Notes under the pieces: generated by a model
What the model was told of the DNA's origin: nothing
What the model saw: only the letters and a program-made list of their open reading frames with translations
Database searches by the model: none
From: CBDAUN01 sp965214875
GTDB taxonomy: Bacteria; Pseudomonadota; Gammaproteobacteria; Arenicellales; JAJDZL01
DNA: 64,000 nt
Direction: 5' to 3'
Assembly: GCA_965214875.1 (NCBI GenBank)
Contig: OZ243980.1
Location: forward strand, 1,674,001-1,738,000
Part shown: in pieces, positions 46,209-55,491 of the stretch
How the letters are laid out: each line of letters begins with the position of its first letter
How positions within the stretch are numbered: the first letter of the stretch is position 1
Made by a program: the position numbers and the translations under genes

Positions 46209-46961
46209 CTATTTGCTGACAAATTTCCCGATTCCGTCGATGGCCGCATCGAATGACAGATTCATGGCCATGCGTTCGCTGGCCGCATAGTAGGCATCCT
46301 CGATTTCCGATTCGATCTGACTGTAGAACAGCTGTTTGCCGAGTTGCAGAACATCGCGTGGCTTTTTTGCGATGCTTTTTGCAAGTTCCATTGTTGCTTC
46401 GTCAAGCTTATGCGGTTCTGCGACCCGATTAACCAATCCTTTTTGCTTGGCTTCTTCGGCATTGATAAAATCGCCTGTAAACAGCATTTCAAGAGCATGC
46501 TTTCGCGATATGTTGCGACTTAGAGCAACGCTGGGAGTTGAGCAGAACAAACCCAGATTGATTCCGGATACAGCAAAACGGGCAACGGATGAAGCAACGG
46601 CCAAGTCAGCAGCAGCAACCAATTGGCAACCCGCCGCGGTTGCAATGCCCTGTACGCAAGCGATGACCGGCTGCGGCAGACGTATCATGGCGAGCATCAT
46701 CTCGCTGCACTTGTAGAATAGCCGATATGCGTCGTGGGGGCTCTTTGCCTGGTAAATTTCCTTTAGATCATGGCCTGCGCAGAATGCCTTGCCACGAGCA
46801 GCGACAATAACGACTCGAATGTTCTCGTTTTCAGCAATCCGGTCAAAATTGTCGTGTAGCTCCGAGAGCATGCCTTCAGAGAGCGGGTTGTATTGCTTGG
46901 GCCGATTCAGGGTCAGTCGCGCGATGGCGCCAAGATCTTCCCGTTCCAGTAAACTCGTCAT
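46209..46961 (-). CDS. Enoyl-CoA hydratase/isomerase family (ECHDC3-like)
   Basis: A 250-residue crotonase-fold protein. The first oxyanion-hole block is FCAGHDLKEIY; the second is in the GIATAAGCQLVAAADLAVAS region. GINLGLFCSTPSVALSRN and the ALEMLFTGDFINAEEAKQKGLVN block resemble the ECHDC3 group. The glutamates that hydrate crotonyl-CoA in classical hydratases are not evident at the expected places, so another reaction is possible. The gene faces phaC and fits an acyl-CoA role. Confidence 0.85.
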   Translation of the reverse strand: MTSLLEREDLGAIARLTLNRPKQYNPLSEGMLSELHDNFDRIAENENIRVVIVAARGKAFCAGHDLKEIYQAKSPHDAYRLFYKCSEMMLAMIRLPQPVIACVQGIATAAGCQLVAAADLAVASSVARFAVSGINLGLFCSTPSVALSRNISRKHALEMLFTGDFINAEEAKQKGLVNRVAEPHKLDEATMELAKSIAKKPRDVLQLGKQLFYSQIESEIEDAYYAASERMAMNLSFDAAIDGIGKFVSK

Positions 46962-47285
46962 GGCATTTGATGGAAAATTGCTATGTAGCTTGACGGCTGC
47001 AATGGGATTTTATCCGCTATGCCGGTTTGAAATCGGGGCTGTTGGTTCGTGAAGGTGAAAGCAAACCTTTGCATATGTCGGCATCAACGCGTATCCGCGA
47101 AGTCGGTTCGCGATTGGATCAACGTTTTGATTTCTCGCAACATTGCGATAATATGCGAGCTGCCACAAATTGCCAACCAAATAAATTGTACTGCTTTGAA
47201 TGAAATATGCTGACGCAACGCGAATTTGTCCGACGCTGCATCGACTCAAAAACGGCATGTTTCACGCGCCCTGTGAGCTGATACG
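46962..47285. other. Divergent intergenic region
   Basis: About 320 bp between the divergent enoyl-CoA hydratase and outer-membrane protein genes. It is AT-rich on the right, with a GATAAT (47150-47155) that could serve as a -10 box for the plus-strand gene. I see no ORF, RNA gene or repeat. Confidence 0.4.
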
Positions 47286-48566
47286 ATGATAAAGCTGTTT
47301 ATCTGCTGTACGACTGCAACTTTTGCAGGTTGCTTGATCGGCCTTTTTCCATCGCCGTTTGCAAGTGCCAGCGAATCCGAGATCGAAGTGTCGGGGGAGA
47401 TATCATTTGAATATCGGGGGTTCGCCCGCTCCAGCGATAAAGGCCAATCCAGAAGCAATTCAGGCATTGTTCTGCACCCGTCTTTCTACTGGGAAGACTC
47501 GCGAGGTTGGAGCTTCAACTTCTCTCCGCGATATCGCTACGACCATGCCGATGAAGAACGCAAAGCCTCTGATGTGCGTGAAGCTTACTACTTGATGTAC
47601 GGCGAATACGAAAACAGCGAATGGGAACTTAGACTCGGTATCGATCGCGTTTTCTGGGGTGTTGGAGAGGTTGCCAATCTGGTTGATATCATCAATCAGA
47701 CCGATCTCGTCGATGATCCAGAAGGGAAGTCCAAATTGGGGCAAATGATGATCCATTACACCTGGCTCGGCGACTGGGGCGCAGTGGAGACATTCGCTAC
47801 AACAGACCATCGCAATCGAACTTATCCTGGTGTCAAGGGACGATTGCGGTCCGAATTGCCGATTGACAATGATGCCGCAACCTACGAAAGCGATCGCGGC
47901 GACGATCATGTCGACTATGCGATTCGATACAGCAACAGCATTGGATCGGCTGACATTGGATTCAGCGCATTCAAAGGAACTAGCCGCGAACCGGTTGTTA
48001 GCCCCATACCGCCACCGCCTGCTAATCCGTCTACTAATCCTACTAAGCTATACCCGCACTACGAGCAAATTCGGCAATATGGATTCGATACAGCAGTTAC
48101 GGTTGGAGACAATTTGCTGAAGCTCGAACTAATCCACCGGGAAAATGCATCATACTTTGATGCAGCCAGTCGGACTCTCAAGCAACAGGACTACTCGGCC
48201 CACCTCATTGGCGGTGAACGCACAATCTACGAAATTTTTGATTCAAACTATGATCTTACCGTGCTAGCGGAATGGTTGTATGATGAACGCGGAGTCAAGT
48301 CGCCCAGTCAATTTCAAGATGATATCTTCCTTGCAGGCCGCATCGCATTCAATGATTCCAGAAACACTGAACTGGTGGGCAGCATCATACAGGACCGGCG
48401 CTTCAATACGCAAGTGCTGACATTCGAAGTAAGTGGGCGCATCAACGATGAGTGGTCGCATGAAGTCGAATGGGTTGACTTTATCAGGTCGGACAAGCGC
48501 GACTCGGTGATGTATTCGACGAGGCGTGACAGCTATATCAAGTTCAGCTTGGTCTATGGTTTTTGA
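47286..48566 (+). CDS. Outer-membrane beta-barrel protein of unknown substrate
   Basis: A 426-residue protein with an N-terminal Sec signal (about 1-28: MIKLFICCTTATFAGCLIG, cleavage near ASASES). The mature part alternates aromatic and polar residues as in transmembrane strands (for example NFSPRYRYDHAD, DYAIRYSNSIGSADIGFSAF) and ends in Phe (SLVYGF), the usual outer-membrane barrel signature. A Pro-rich stretch (SPIPPPPANPSTNP, about 240-253) probably lies in a loop. I do not recognise a precise family; a porin or a DUF1302/alginate-export-like barrel are candidates. No transport partner is adjacent. Confidence 0.75.
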   Translation: MIKLFICCTTATFAGCLIGLFPSPFASASESEIEVSGEISFEYRGFARSSDKGQSRSNSGIVLHPSFYWEDSRGWSFNFSPRYRYDHADEERKASDVREAYYLMYGEYENSEWELRLGIDRVFWGVGEVANLVDIINQTDLVDDPEGKSKLGQMMIHYTWLGDWGAVETFATTDHRNRTYPGVKGRLRSELPIDNDAATYESDRGDDHVDYAIRYSNSIGSADIGFSAFKGTSREPVVSPIPPPPANPSTNPTKLYPHYEQIRQYGFDTAVTVGDNLLKLELIHRENASYFDAASRTLKQQDYSAHLIGGERTIYEIFDSNYDLTVLAEWLYDERGVKSPSQFQDDIFLAGRIAFNDSRNTELVGSIIQDRRFNTQVLTFEVSGRINDEWSHEVEWVDFIRSDKRDSVMYSTRRDSYIKFSLVYGF

Positions 48567-48633
48567 GATGTTGTCGGCAGATCGCATTTATTGAAAAATA
48601 CTGGACACGGCGTATCGGCACTTGAATTCAACT

Positions 48634-49084
48634 ATGCGCATGAATATTGAACAACTGAAGAAAATTCAGGGCGACTGCCTGCCGTTGTCGGTCGAGTTTG
48701 GTTTTTTGGTTGAAGATATGAACGATGGTACGTGCATCGTTTGCGCCATATAGCGATGTCTTTCTTCGCCCTGGCGGTACTGTTGCCGGACCGATCATAA
48801 TGGCACTAGCTGATTTTGCCATGTATGTTGCAATCCTAAGTCAGGATGCCGCAGCGGTGCAGGCAGTCACTAGCAGCTTGAATATCAATTTTCTGCGCCG
48901 AGCAGCACCCGGCGATCTTGTTGCAGTAGCCAATCTGATGCGTTTCGGCAAGCGTCTAGCGGTTGGAACGGTCGAGGTCAGCAGTGATTATGAGTCCGCT
49001 TTGGTCGCACATGTAACCTGCACGTATTCCATCCCGCAACAGGTAGGGGTAAGTGATTTACGCCGTTTGCCATTTGACACTTAA
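48634..49084 (+). pseudogene. PaaI-family thioesterase interrupted by a frameshift
   Basis: The hot-dog domain is clear from 48725 (LRPGGTVAGPIIMALADFAMYVAIL, LNINFLRRAAPGDLVA), which is the catalytic and CoA-binding part of a PaaI/YdiI-like thioesterase. Its N-terminus lies in another frame: from ATG 48634 the text MRMNIEQLKKIQGDCLPL runs to FGFLVEDMNDG, then hits TAG after 39 codons. Joining EDMNDG to VRASFAPYSDV needs the removal of one base near 48727. So this is either a recent pseudogene, a base-calling error, or a shortened protein starting at ATG 48725. Confidence 0.8.
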
Positions 49085-49370
49085 GCACCCCCGCATCAAT
49101 GGGATTTTCCACATAGAGCTCTCTGCTGGTTAGCGTCCTCGAATCCAATTTTCTAACGATGCCCAAGATTCCGGAGGTGCCCGCTTGAGCGAAATCCGTC
49201 TGGAATCCATGTATGCGGCATATTTTGCCCTATTTGAATATCAGTCTCTTGCATTTCGTTGTCGTTACGGCGGTGGCAACGTCTGCTCGATCAGTACCGG
49301 TTTGTGCTTGAAATAGGGAGGGCGACACTATACAGGCGTTAAGTTAACCGTTGCGGATAAGTTTGCTGGC
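49085..49370. other. Intergenic region before the ATPase-nuclease gene
   Basis: Nearly 300 bp with no recognised gene. A composition change occurs around 49370-49390, where the GC-rich ATPase-nuclease gene begins. Confidence 0.4.
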
Positions 49371-49376
49371 TATAAT
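49371..49376 (+). promoter_or_regulatory. Consensus -10 box directly before the ATPase-nuclease gene
   Basis: TATAAT ends 8 bases before ATG 49385. With the usual distance from -10 to transcription start, the mRNA would begin at or next to the ATG, so the gene may be leaderless. A candidate -35 is poor (TTAACC, 20 bases upstream). Confidence 0.5.
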
Positions 49377-49384
49377 CAGATGCC

Positions 49385-50941
49385 ATGCGAACGTTCAACA
49401 CCGCCGGCCCGGTGATGCCGGAGGACCACTACCACATTGCGCCGCTCGAGCGCGTGGACCGGAATGAGTTTTTCGGACTGATCGATCTAAAGCGGTATTT
49501 CATCCTGCATGCGCCGCGCCAGACGGGCAAGACTTCGGCGCTTTTGGCCTTGCGCGACGAGCTGAACGCGTCGGGCCGCTACCGCGCCGCCTATGTCAAT
49601 GTCGAGCCTGGCCAGGCCGCGCGCGAGGATGTCCATGCCGCGATGCAGGCGATTCTGGGCGAGTTCAGCGACGAGGCGCAAGATCTGAACGACAGCTCCT
49701 TGGAGCATGATGCCTGGCCCGAGATCCTGGACACCTACGGAGCGCACGGCGCCTTGCGCCAGCTGCTGACGCGCTGGTCGCTGGCGGATTCTCGCCCGCT
49801 GGTGCTGATGATCGACGAGATCGACGCGCTGGTGGGGGACACGCTGATCTCGGTCTTGCGCCAGCTGCGGGCCGGCTATCAGAAGCGACCGAGGCGCTTT
49901 CCGCAGTGCGTGATCCTGTGCGGCATCCGCGACGTGCGCGACTACCGGATCCATTCGGGCTCCGAGAAGGCGATCGTCACCGGCGGCAGCGCGTTCAACA
50001 TCAAGTCCGCGTCGATCCGGATGGGCGATTTCGGCGAGGGCGAGGTCCGCGCGCTCTTGCGGCAGCACACGGAGCACACTGGGCAGCCGTGGAGCGGGGA
50101 GGCGCTGGCGGAGGTGTGGGAGTCGACTTCGGGCCAGCCGTGGCTGGTCAACGCGCTGGCGGCCGAGGCGCTGAAGAAGGTTGCAGATCTCAATGAGACG
50201 ATCGTGCGCGAGGACGTGATCGACGCCCGGGAGGCATTGATCCTTCGGCGCGACACGCATCTGGATCAATTGGCCGACAAGCTTCGCGAGCCGCGGGTCA
50301 AGCGGGTGATCGAGCCGCTCGTGAGCGGCGGCCAGCCGGAGGCCTACCAGGCCGACGACGTGCAGTACTGCGTCGACCTGGGCCTGATCAGGGCGGTGCC
50401 CGAGATCGCGGTGGCCAACGCGATCTACCGCGAGGTGATACCGCGCGAACTGATCAACTTCAGCGACCGGGCGCTGAGCCACCAGACCGAGTGGTACGTC
50501 GAGGACGGCAGGCTGATGATGGATCGGCTGATGGAGGCGTTCCAGGGGTTCTTCCGGGAGCATTCGGAGCACTGGGTCGAGCGGTTCGACTACAAGGAGG
50601 CGGGGCCGCAGCTTTTGCTGCAGGCGTTCCTGCAGCGGGTGGTCAACTCGGGCGGGCGGATCGAGCGCGAGTACGGGCTGGGGCGCGGGCGCCTGGACTT
50701 GCTGGTCGAGTGGGGCGAGCAAAGGCAGCGGGAAGTAATCGAGTGCAAGCTGAGGCGGAACGGCCTGGAGCGCACGGTGGCCGAGGGCCTGGAGCAGCTT
50801 GGCGGGTACATGCGGCGGTGCGGCACCGCCAGCGGCCATCTGGTCATCTTCGACCGCTCGGAGAGTCGCTCATGGGACGAGAAGGTGTTCCGGCGCGAGG
50901 AGTCCGTCGGCGGGCGCAAGGTGACGGTCTGGGGCATGTGA
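49385..50941 (+). CDS. AAA ATPase fused to a PD-(D/E)XK nuclease domain
   Basis: A 518-residue protein. The N-terminal half is a P-loop ATPase: Walker A APRQTGKT (43-50), Walker B LMIDEID (D144, E145), and a later region with WLVNALAAEALK typical of AAA_14-like ATPases. The C-terminal part has GRGRLDLLVEW with D438 and EVIECKLRR with E453 and K455, a PD-(D/E)XK nuclease pattern. Such ATPase-nuclease proteins occur in multiple copies in some genomes; their role is uncertain (mobile element or defence). The gene is much richer in GC than its neighbours, with GC-biased third positions that also open long antisense frames, a sign of transfer. It has no ribosome site and a -10 box almost at the ATG. 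Confidence 0.85.
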   Translation: MRTFNTAGPVMPEDHYHIAPLERVDRNEFFGLIDLKRYFILHAPRQTGKTSALLALRDELNASGRYRAAYVNVEPGQAAREDVHAAMQAILGEFSDEAQDLNDSSLEHDAWPEILDTYGAHGALRQLLTRWSLADSRPLVLMIDEIDALVGDTLISVLRQLRAGYQKRPRRFPQCVILCGIRDVRDYRIHSGSEKAIVTGGSAFNIKSASIRMGDFGEGEVRALLRQHTEHTGQPWSGEALAEVWESTSGQPWLVNALAAEALKKVADLNETIVREDVIDAREALILRRDTHLDQLADKLREPRVKRVIEPLVSGGQPEAYQADDVQYCVDLGLIRAVPEIAVANAIYREVIPRELINFSDRALSHQTEWYVEDGRLMMDRLMEAFQGFFREHSEHWVERFDYKEAGPQLLLQAFLQRVVNSGGRIEREYGLGRGRLDLLVEWGEQRQREVIECKLRRNGLERTVAEGLEQLGGYMRRCGTASGHLVIFDRSESRSWDEKVFRREESVGGRKVTVWGM

Positions 50942-51052
50942 GCGGATGATATCGGAATGGGCAGGGCCGGCCCTCACTGCGTGATGCTTTTTTCGTTGCA
51001 AGGCGGTTGACTCAAGTTTATTTGTCCCTGAGGTTTTGAATCTAACTTCAAT

Positions 51053-51754
51053 ATGCTACATACCGACTCGCAAGATCTGTTTTCGAATATTAAAGCATGT
51101 GTTTTTGATGCTTATGGAACGTTGCTCGATGTTCATTCAGCTGCCGCGCTGCACAGCAAGCGTCTTGGCAATCAAGCACAAGCCGTTTCTGAATTATGGC
51201 GAGTGAAGCAGCTGCAATACACTTGGTTGCTCAGCATGATGCGGCGCTACGAAGATTTCTGGATTGTCACCGGCAATGCGCTCGATTTTGCTTTGCAGTC
51301 GCATCAAATCAAAGACGACCAATTGCGAAGCGATCTAATGGATGCCTATTTGAACCTCAGTTGCTTCGAAGAAGTGCCGCAAATCTTAAGAAGATTGAGA
51401 GAATCGGAGATGACGACAGCGATCTTGTCGAACGGGTCACCGAGGATGCTTGACCCTGTGATCAAAATGTGCGGGGTATCGAATGATTTGGATGTATGTC
51501 TTTCGGTCGACTCGATAGCTGTCTACAAGCCGGATCCGCGCGTCTACGAAATGGCATGCGAACGACTTGAAGTTGCTCCAGATGAGATCGCCTTCATGTC
51601 TTCCAACTGTTGGGATGCCATCGGAGCTGCCGAGTACGGGTTTCAAGTGATCTGGGTAAATCGCTATCAGCAGCAAATGGACCGCTTGCCCGCAAGTCCG
51701 GATGCAGAAATAAGCGACCTCAATGCCCTGCCCGGACTTCTGGGTTTGAATTAA
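51053..51754 (+). CDS. Haloacid dehalogenase, type II (HAD superfamily)
   Basis: A 233-residue HAD enzyme. Motif I FDAYGTLLD has nucleophile D19; motif II is LSNGSP; the motif III Lys is in YKPDPRVYE; and SSNCWDAIGAAEYGF is the type II haloacid dehalogenase signature, with its Asp. L-2-haloacid dehalogenases hydrolyse 2-haloalkanoates, but many close relatives act on phosphorylated metabolites. The SSNxWD motif favours the dehalogenase group. It is convergent with the next gene, 6 bp between the stops. Confidence 0.87.
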   Translation: MLHTDSQDLFSNIKACVFDAYGTLLDVHSAAALHSKRLGNQAQAVSELWRVKQLQYTWLLSMMRRYEDFWIVTGNALDFALQSHQIKDDQLRSDLMDAYLNLSCFEEVPQILRRLRESEMTTAILSNGSPRMLDPVIKMCGVSNDLDVCLSVDSIAVYKPDPRVYEMACERLEVAPDEIAFMSSNCWDAIGAAEYGFQVIWVNRYQQQMDRLPASPDAEISDLNALPGLLGLN

Positions 51755-51760
51755 GAGGTG

Positions 51761-52297
51761 TCAATTAGAATTGCGGATAGCGCATTCGCTGCACATCAAA
51801 TTTTCGATCAAATCAAGCTCTACAACTGGATAGTTTCTCCATTGATTGGGCGGAATGAAACCGTCTCGCCAAATTCCAGCCCCGCTAAGCTTCGCTGACT
51901 CTTCTACTTCGCGATAGTTTGAAATAGGTTCCGCAACCAATCCCCACCCTTCTGCGATCAAGATGCGAGCGATGTCGGAGCCTTTCGCGATACAACGCAC
52001 TAATGGATGCATGGTCGAAGAATGTGCCTCAGTGCATTCTAAGGGTCTACCTTGCAAAAGTTTGTGCAGTCGAAGCGTTGCGCTAGCTCCGCAAGGCCAT
52101 GACTTCAGTTTAGCGGTGCACTTGCTATCTCCGACCGGAACGACAACTCCATGCAGCAGACGCTTTTGGCCATCTAGTTCAATGAAGTTGCCTCGCAGCA
52201 CTCGGGTCTTTTCGACAGGTTCGGCGGTAGCAGAGTAGGGCATCACCGACAAGCAGAGAACCATTGTCACTGATATTGATTGAAGTTGCCGGAACAT
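51761..52297 (-). CDS. Secreted SNase-fold (thermonuclease family) protein
   Basis: From ATG 52297 a 178-residue product starts with a Sec signal (MFRQLQSISVTMVLCLSVMPYSATA); the frame extends to 52372 but that adds 25 residues ahead of the signal and is unlikely. The mature part follows the thermonuclease pattern: a small beta-barrel, CGASATLRLHKLLQGRPLEC, VRCIAKGSDIARILIAEGWG, and AKLSGAGIWRDGFIPP. The catalytic Arg-Glu-Arg of active staphylococcal nuclease is not evident, so it may bind ligand without cutting DNA. Six cysteines in the mature part suggest disulfides in the periplasm. Confidence 0.75.
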   Translation of the reverse strand: MFRQLQSISVTMVLCLSVMPYSATAEPVEKTRVLRGNFIELDGQKRLLHGVVVPVGDSKCTAKLKSWPCGASATLRLHKLLQGRPLECTEAHSSTMHPLVRCIAKGSDIARILIAEGWGLVAEPISNYREVEESAKLSGAGIWRDGFIPPNQWRNYPVVELDLIENLMCSECAIRNSN

Positions 52298-52591
52298 CTG
52301 TAAACACTCAACCACTGACAATCGTAAAACACCTACTGAGCAGTGCTTCAATTGATCGAAACCCGATACCAATCCTGTAGAATCAATCGATCGCTACTTT
52401 CACGCATTTCACTGCTGAATAGCCGTTGACTTTGACGAAAACCATATTGGGCAGTGTTTATAATCGTTTATGCGCATTACAGCAACAGGCCAAGTAAATC
52501 GATATGTGGAAATCAACCCAGGCATCCTTCACGAAGCTGACCGATTTTCGTTGATATAACATTAACTATCAATGCATAATATTTTGATTAA

Positions 52592-53269
52592 ATGACATTT
52601 TCTATAGTCGGATGTGATATCGAAAAGCGGTATGTAGGCATTGCTATCGCAACATCCAGCATTGCTGTCGGCAGCAGGTGCCCTTGGGTTCGTACGGGGG
52701 TTGGTGCTGTCGCTACGCAAAACATCACAGACCCATCGCTTGGACCAAGGATTCTCGACTTGATCGAGTCGGGCTTGTTGCCTCAAGTTGCGGTCGAGAA
52801 AATGGTTAGAGCGTGCGGCCACATCGAATACCGACAAATTACCGTAGTTGACATCCAGGGCAACATCGCACATTTCACCGGCAGGCATACGCTTGGAATC
52901 AATGCTGTTTCGGTTGGGTCGGGTTGCGTTGCAGCAGGAAATCTGCTCGCGAGCAGCGAAGTGCCATCTGCGATGATCAAGGCATTTGAAACTCGCGACT
53001 CAAGTAATCATTTGGCCGAATCATTGCTGCAATCGCTCGAAGCTGGCATCGCAGCAGGCGGCGAACAAGGCGAAGTGCATTCCGCAGCGCTTTTGATGGC
53101 GGGACAGCATTCGTGGCCAGAAGTCGATCTTCGCGTCGACTGGCAGGATGATGCTGTGGGTTGCCTGCGATGCCTCTGGGTGGAGTTTGCGCCTCAGTGT
53201 GCAGACTATCTTTTGCGCGCTGAATCTCCGGGCGATGCGCCATCCTATGGCGTTCCGGGCGACCCGTGA
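52592..53269 (+). CDS. DUF1028 family protein
   Basis: A 225-residue protein of the DUF1028 family, which has an Ntn-hydrolase-like fold. Family features: TFSIVGCD at the start, VGSRCPWVRTGVGAVATQ, DIQGNIAHFTG, and SVGSGCVAAGNLLAS. Function in the family is not established; some members sit near peptidase or amidohydrolase genes, which is not the case here. It reads toward a convergent phosphatase gene 14 bp away. Confidence 0.85.
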   Translation: MTFSIVGCDIEKRYVGIAIATSSIAVGSRCPWVRTGVGAVATQNITDPSLGPRILDLIESGLLPQVAVEKMVRACGHIEYRQITVVDIQGNIAHFTGRHTLGINAVSVGSGCVAAGNLLASSEVPSAMIKAFETRDSSNHLAESLLQSLEAGIAAGGEQGEVHSAALLMAGQHSWPEVDLRVDWQDDAVGCLRCLWVEFAPQCADYLLRAESPGDAPSYGVPGDP

Positions 53270-53283
53270 GTCGGTCAACAAGC

Positions 53284-54075
53284 CTATGCTTGTGCTTCGC
53301 GAATTGCACTAAGGCACTGTTGGTGCAAGATAGAATTTGATGTTGCCAGCACGTACCCGCTTGACGACAGTGTCAACGGATTTCCTTGCCAGTCGGTAAT
53401 TACGCCATTAGCTCCAGAAACAATGGGGATTAGTGCCATGATATCCACCGTCTTCATCGTAGCCTCCATAACGACATCAGCAAAGCCGGAGGCGAGCAAT
53501 CCGTAAGCATAGCAGTCTACTCCGAAACGTCGATGTCGAGCCTGCTTTGACACGATGTCGAAGGTCGTTTTGTCCGGTCCTTCGAACATATCGACAGTCG
53601 TAGCAAATACGGTTGACTCTGCAAGTGTCGAAGTCTTGTTGGCACCGCATGGCCGGTTCTGCCATTTGGTGGGAAATCCGCTAGCCCCTTGCCATCGTTC
53701 ACCGAGCGCTGGCATATCGATTATGCCAACTACGGGATGCTTCATATAGGCCAAGCTCAGCAGTATGCCGAAAGTTGGCAAGCCATGTATGAATGCTTGA
53801 GTGCCATCTATCGGATCCATCGACCATACAAGCGAACGGTCAGTACCGACGCTTTCTTTTTCTTCGCCAACAAAGCCATGCTCCGTAAATCTCTCAGCGA
53901 TCATTTTTCTGGCCGTATACTCGATATCTAGATCAATCTGCGTAACCACGGTGGAATCGGATTTGTAAGCGACTTCGATATCGGATCGAAATCCCTGCAT
54001 TGCGATCGTTCGCGCTCGATCGGCGATATCGTTGGCGAATTGAAGGTATTCGGCTATAGCATTTTGACTTAGCAT
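53284..54075 (-). CDS. Inositol monophosphatase family phosphatase (HisN-like)
   Basis: A 263-residue Mg-dependent phosphatase. Motifs: GEEKES (metal Glu), WSMDPIDGTQAFIHGLPTFG (the DPIDGT metal motif), and a late Asp in KTVDIMALIPIVSGANGVITDW. The TQAF/HG variant and VDCYAYGLLASG fit the histidinol-phosphate phosphatase (HisN) subgroup better than SuhB, but substrate is inferred. No other his gene is nearby. Its promoter lies in an AT-rich 318-bp region shared with the divergent oxidoreductase. Confidence 0.85.
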   Translation of the reverse strand: MLSQNAIAEYLQFANDIADRARTIAMQGFRSDIEVAYKSDSTVVTQIDLDIEYTARKMIAERFTEHGFVGEEKESVGTDRSLVWSMDPIDGTQAFIHGLPTFGILLSLAYMKHPVVGIIDMPALGERWQGASGFPTKWQNRPCGANKTSTLAESTVFATTVDMFEGPDKTTFDIVSKQARHRRFGVDCYAYGLLASGFADVVMEATMKTVDIMALIPIVSGANGVITDWQGNPLTLSSSGYVLATSNSILHQQCLSAIREAQA

Positions 54076-54393
54076 GGCGGTGAAGAGCGTATCGCTTTGA
54101 TTGGAGCAAGTTTCGAATTATGCTCGGTGGTTTGTTTGGTTGAAGCTCGAAGTAGCCGTTCAAACTATAGGCAAGATTGAATTTATCTTGCTTTATTCTA
54201 TTGCATTGAGAAGATTTCTTTTTATCGAATAGCACCTACAGGTCGCTTAAAAATACCGATATGGCAGGAATTGATTTGCGGGTATCGTTAGCCGATTTTC
54301 TCGGTCAATAATATAGTTTGATCGTGTCTTCATCTTAAACTACGTAAAAAAATCACTCGATATGTTTGATTTTGGAAAAATAATAACGGTCAC
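54076..54393. other. AT-rich divergent promoter region
   Basis: About 320 bp with no ORF between two divergent genes. A CAAGAT/ATCTTG dyad (54172-54190, 7-base spacer) may be a regulator site. TAATAT around 54309-54314 could be a -10 box for the plus-strand gene. Nothing else was recognised. Confidence 0.35.
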
Positions 54394-55491
54394 ATGAACA
54401 AAACCCCTCCTGTACTCTTTAGCCCAATTCACTTTCGCAGCTTGAAGATGCGCAACCGCATCATGGTTTCGCCAATGTGTCAGTATTCATCCTTGGATGG
54501 CTGTGTGTCCGATTGGCATCGAGCGCACTTGGGCCAATTCGTCCTCGGCGGCGCTGGATTCTTGATGATCGAGATGACCAACGTTGAGCCTATCGGAAGA
54601 ATCAGCCCATACTGTGTCGGCCTGTACGACGACTCGACCGAACGCGCACTGACAGATCTTTTGAAGTTTTGCGCAAGCATAGGAGATGTTCCGGTTGGTG
54701 TGCAGTTGGCCCATGCTGGCCGCAAGGCTTCAACGGAACCGCCCTGGAAGGGAAGAGGGCCAGTGCCGATATCTCAAGGCGGCTGGCAACCTGTGGCTCC
54801 ATCAGCAATTCCAGTTTCCGAAAATGATCTCATGCCTCAAGCATTGAATACCGGACAGGTCAGATGCTTGGTCGACAAGTTTGCACAATCCGCCGAACGT
54901 GCCCAACGCATTGGGTTTCAAGCGATTGAATTGCATGCTGCGCATGGTTATTTGCTGCATCAATTTCTATCGCCTCTGACCAATAATCGTGATGATCAGT
55001 ATGGCGGCACGATTCAGAATCGAATGCGCTTTCCACTTGAAGTGTTCGAAGCGGTTAGGGAAGCGTTTGACCAGGGTCTGCCCGTCGGGGTGCGTGTTTC
55101 CGCGGTCGACTGGGCCGAGGGCGGATTGACGATCGATGATACTGTCGAGTTTGCGAGGCAACTCAAGGCTTTGGGATGCGACTGGGTCGATGTATCGAGC
55201 GGCGGCCTGGTGCCGACGCAACGGGTTGCGACAGGTCCGGGGTATCAGGTTGAATTTGCGAAACAGGTGAGAGATCGAGCTGACATTCCGACAATCGCGG
55301 TAGGCATGATCACTGATCCGATACATGCCGAAGAAATCATCGGTTCTGGTTCAGCCGATGTCGTGGCTTTGGCCAGAGGCATGCTCTATAACCCTCGCTG
55401 GGTGTGGCATGCAGCCGACGAACTTGACCATGAGGTCAGCTATCCAGATCAATATTCGCGTTGCCGTCTGTCGGCAAGAAATACACAATGA
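54394..55491 (+). CDS. NADH:flavin oxidoreductase, NamA/YqjM type (old yellow enzyme family)
   Basis: A 365-residue FMN-dependent TIM barrel. The start FSPIHFRSLKMRNRIMVSPMCQYS has the Cys that contacts FMN in YqjM-like enzymes; GVQLAHAGRKAS, the active-site region IELHAAHGYLLHQFLSP, NNRDDQYGG, and the C-terminal phosphate-binding ADVVALARGML are all present. These enzymes reduce alkenes of unsaturated aldehydes and ketones with NADPH. Physiological substrate is unknown. No partner gene is adjacent. Confidence 0.92.
   Translation: MNKTPPVLFSPIHFRSLKMRNRIMVSPMCQYSSLDGCVSDWHRAHLGQFVLGGAGFLMIEMTNVEPIGRISPYCVGLYDDSTERALTDLLKFCASIGDVPVGVQLAHAGRKASTEPPWKGRGPVPISQGGWQPVAPSAIPVSENDLMPQALNTGQVRCLVDKFAQSAERAQRIGFQAIELHAAHGYLLHQFLSPLTNNRDDQYGGTIQNRMRFPLEVFEAVREAFDQGLPVGVRVSAVDWAEGGLTIDDTVEFARQLKALGCDWVDVSSGGLVPTQRVATGPGYQVEFAKQVRDRADIPTIAVGMITDPIHAEEIIGSGSADVVALARGMLYNPRWVWHAADELDHEVSYPDQYSRCRLSARNTQ

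Noticed and set aside
48634..49084. Programmed frameshift in the PaaI-type gene
   Set aside because: No slippery heptamer or downstream structure at the junction; a simple one-base mutation explains it.
49487..50839. 450-codon antisense ORF in the ATPase-nuclease gene
   Set aside because: It is Pro/Arg/Leu-rich low-complexity text produced by GC-biased third positions of the real gene.
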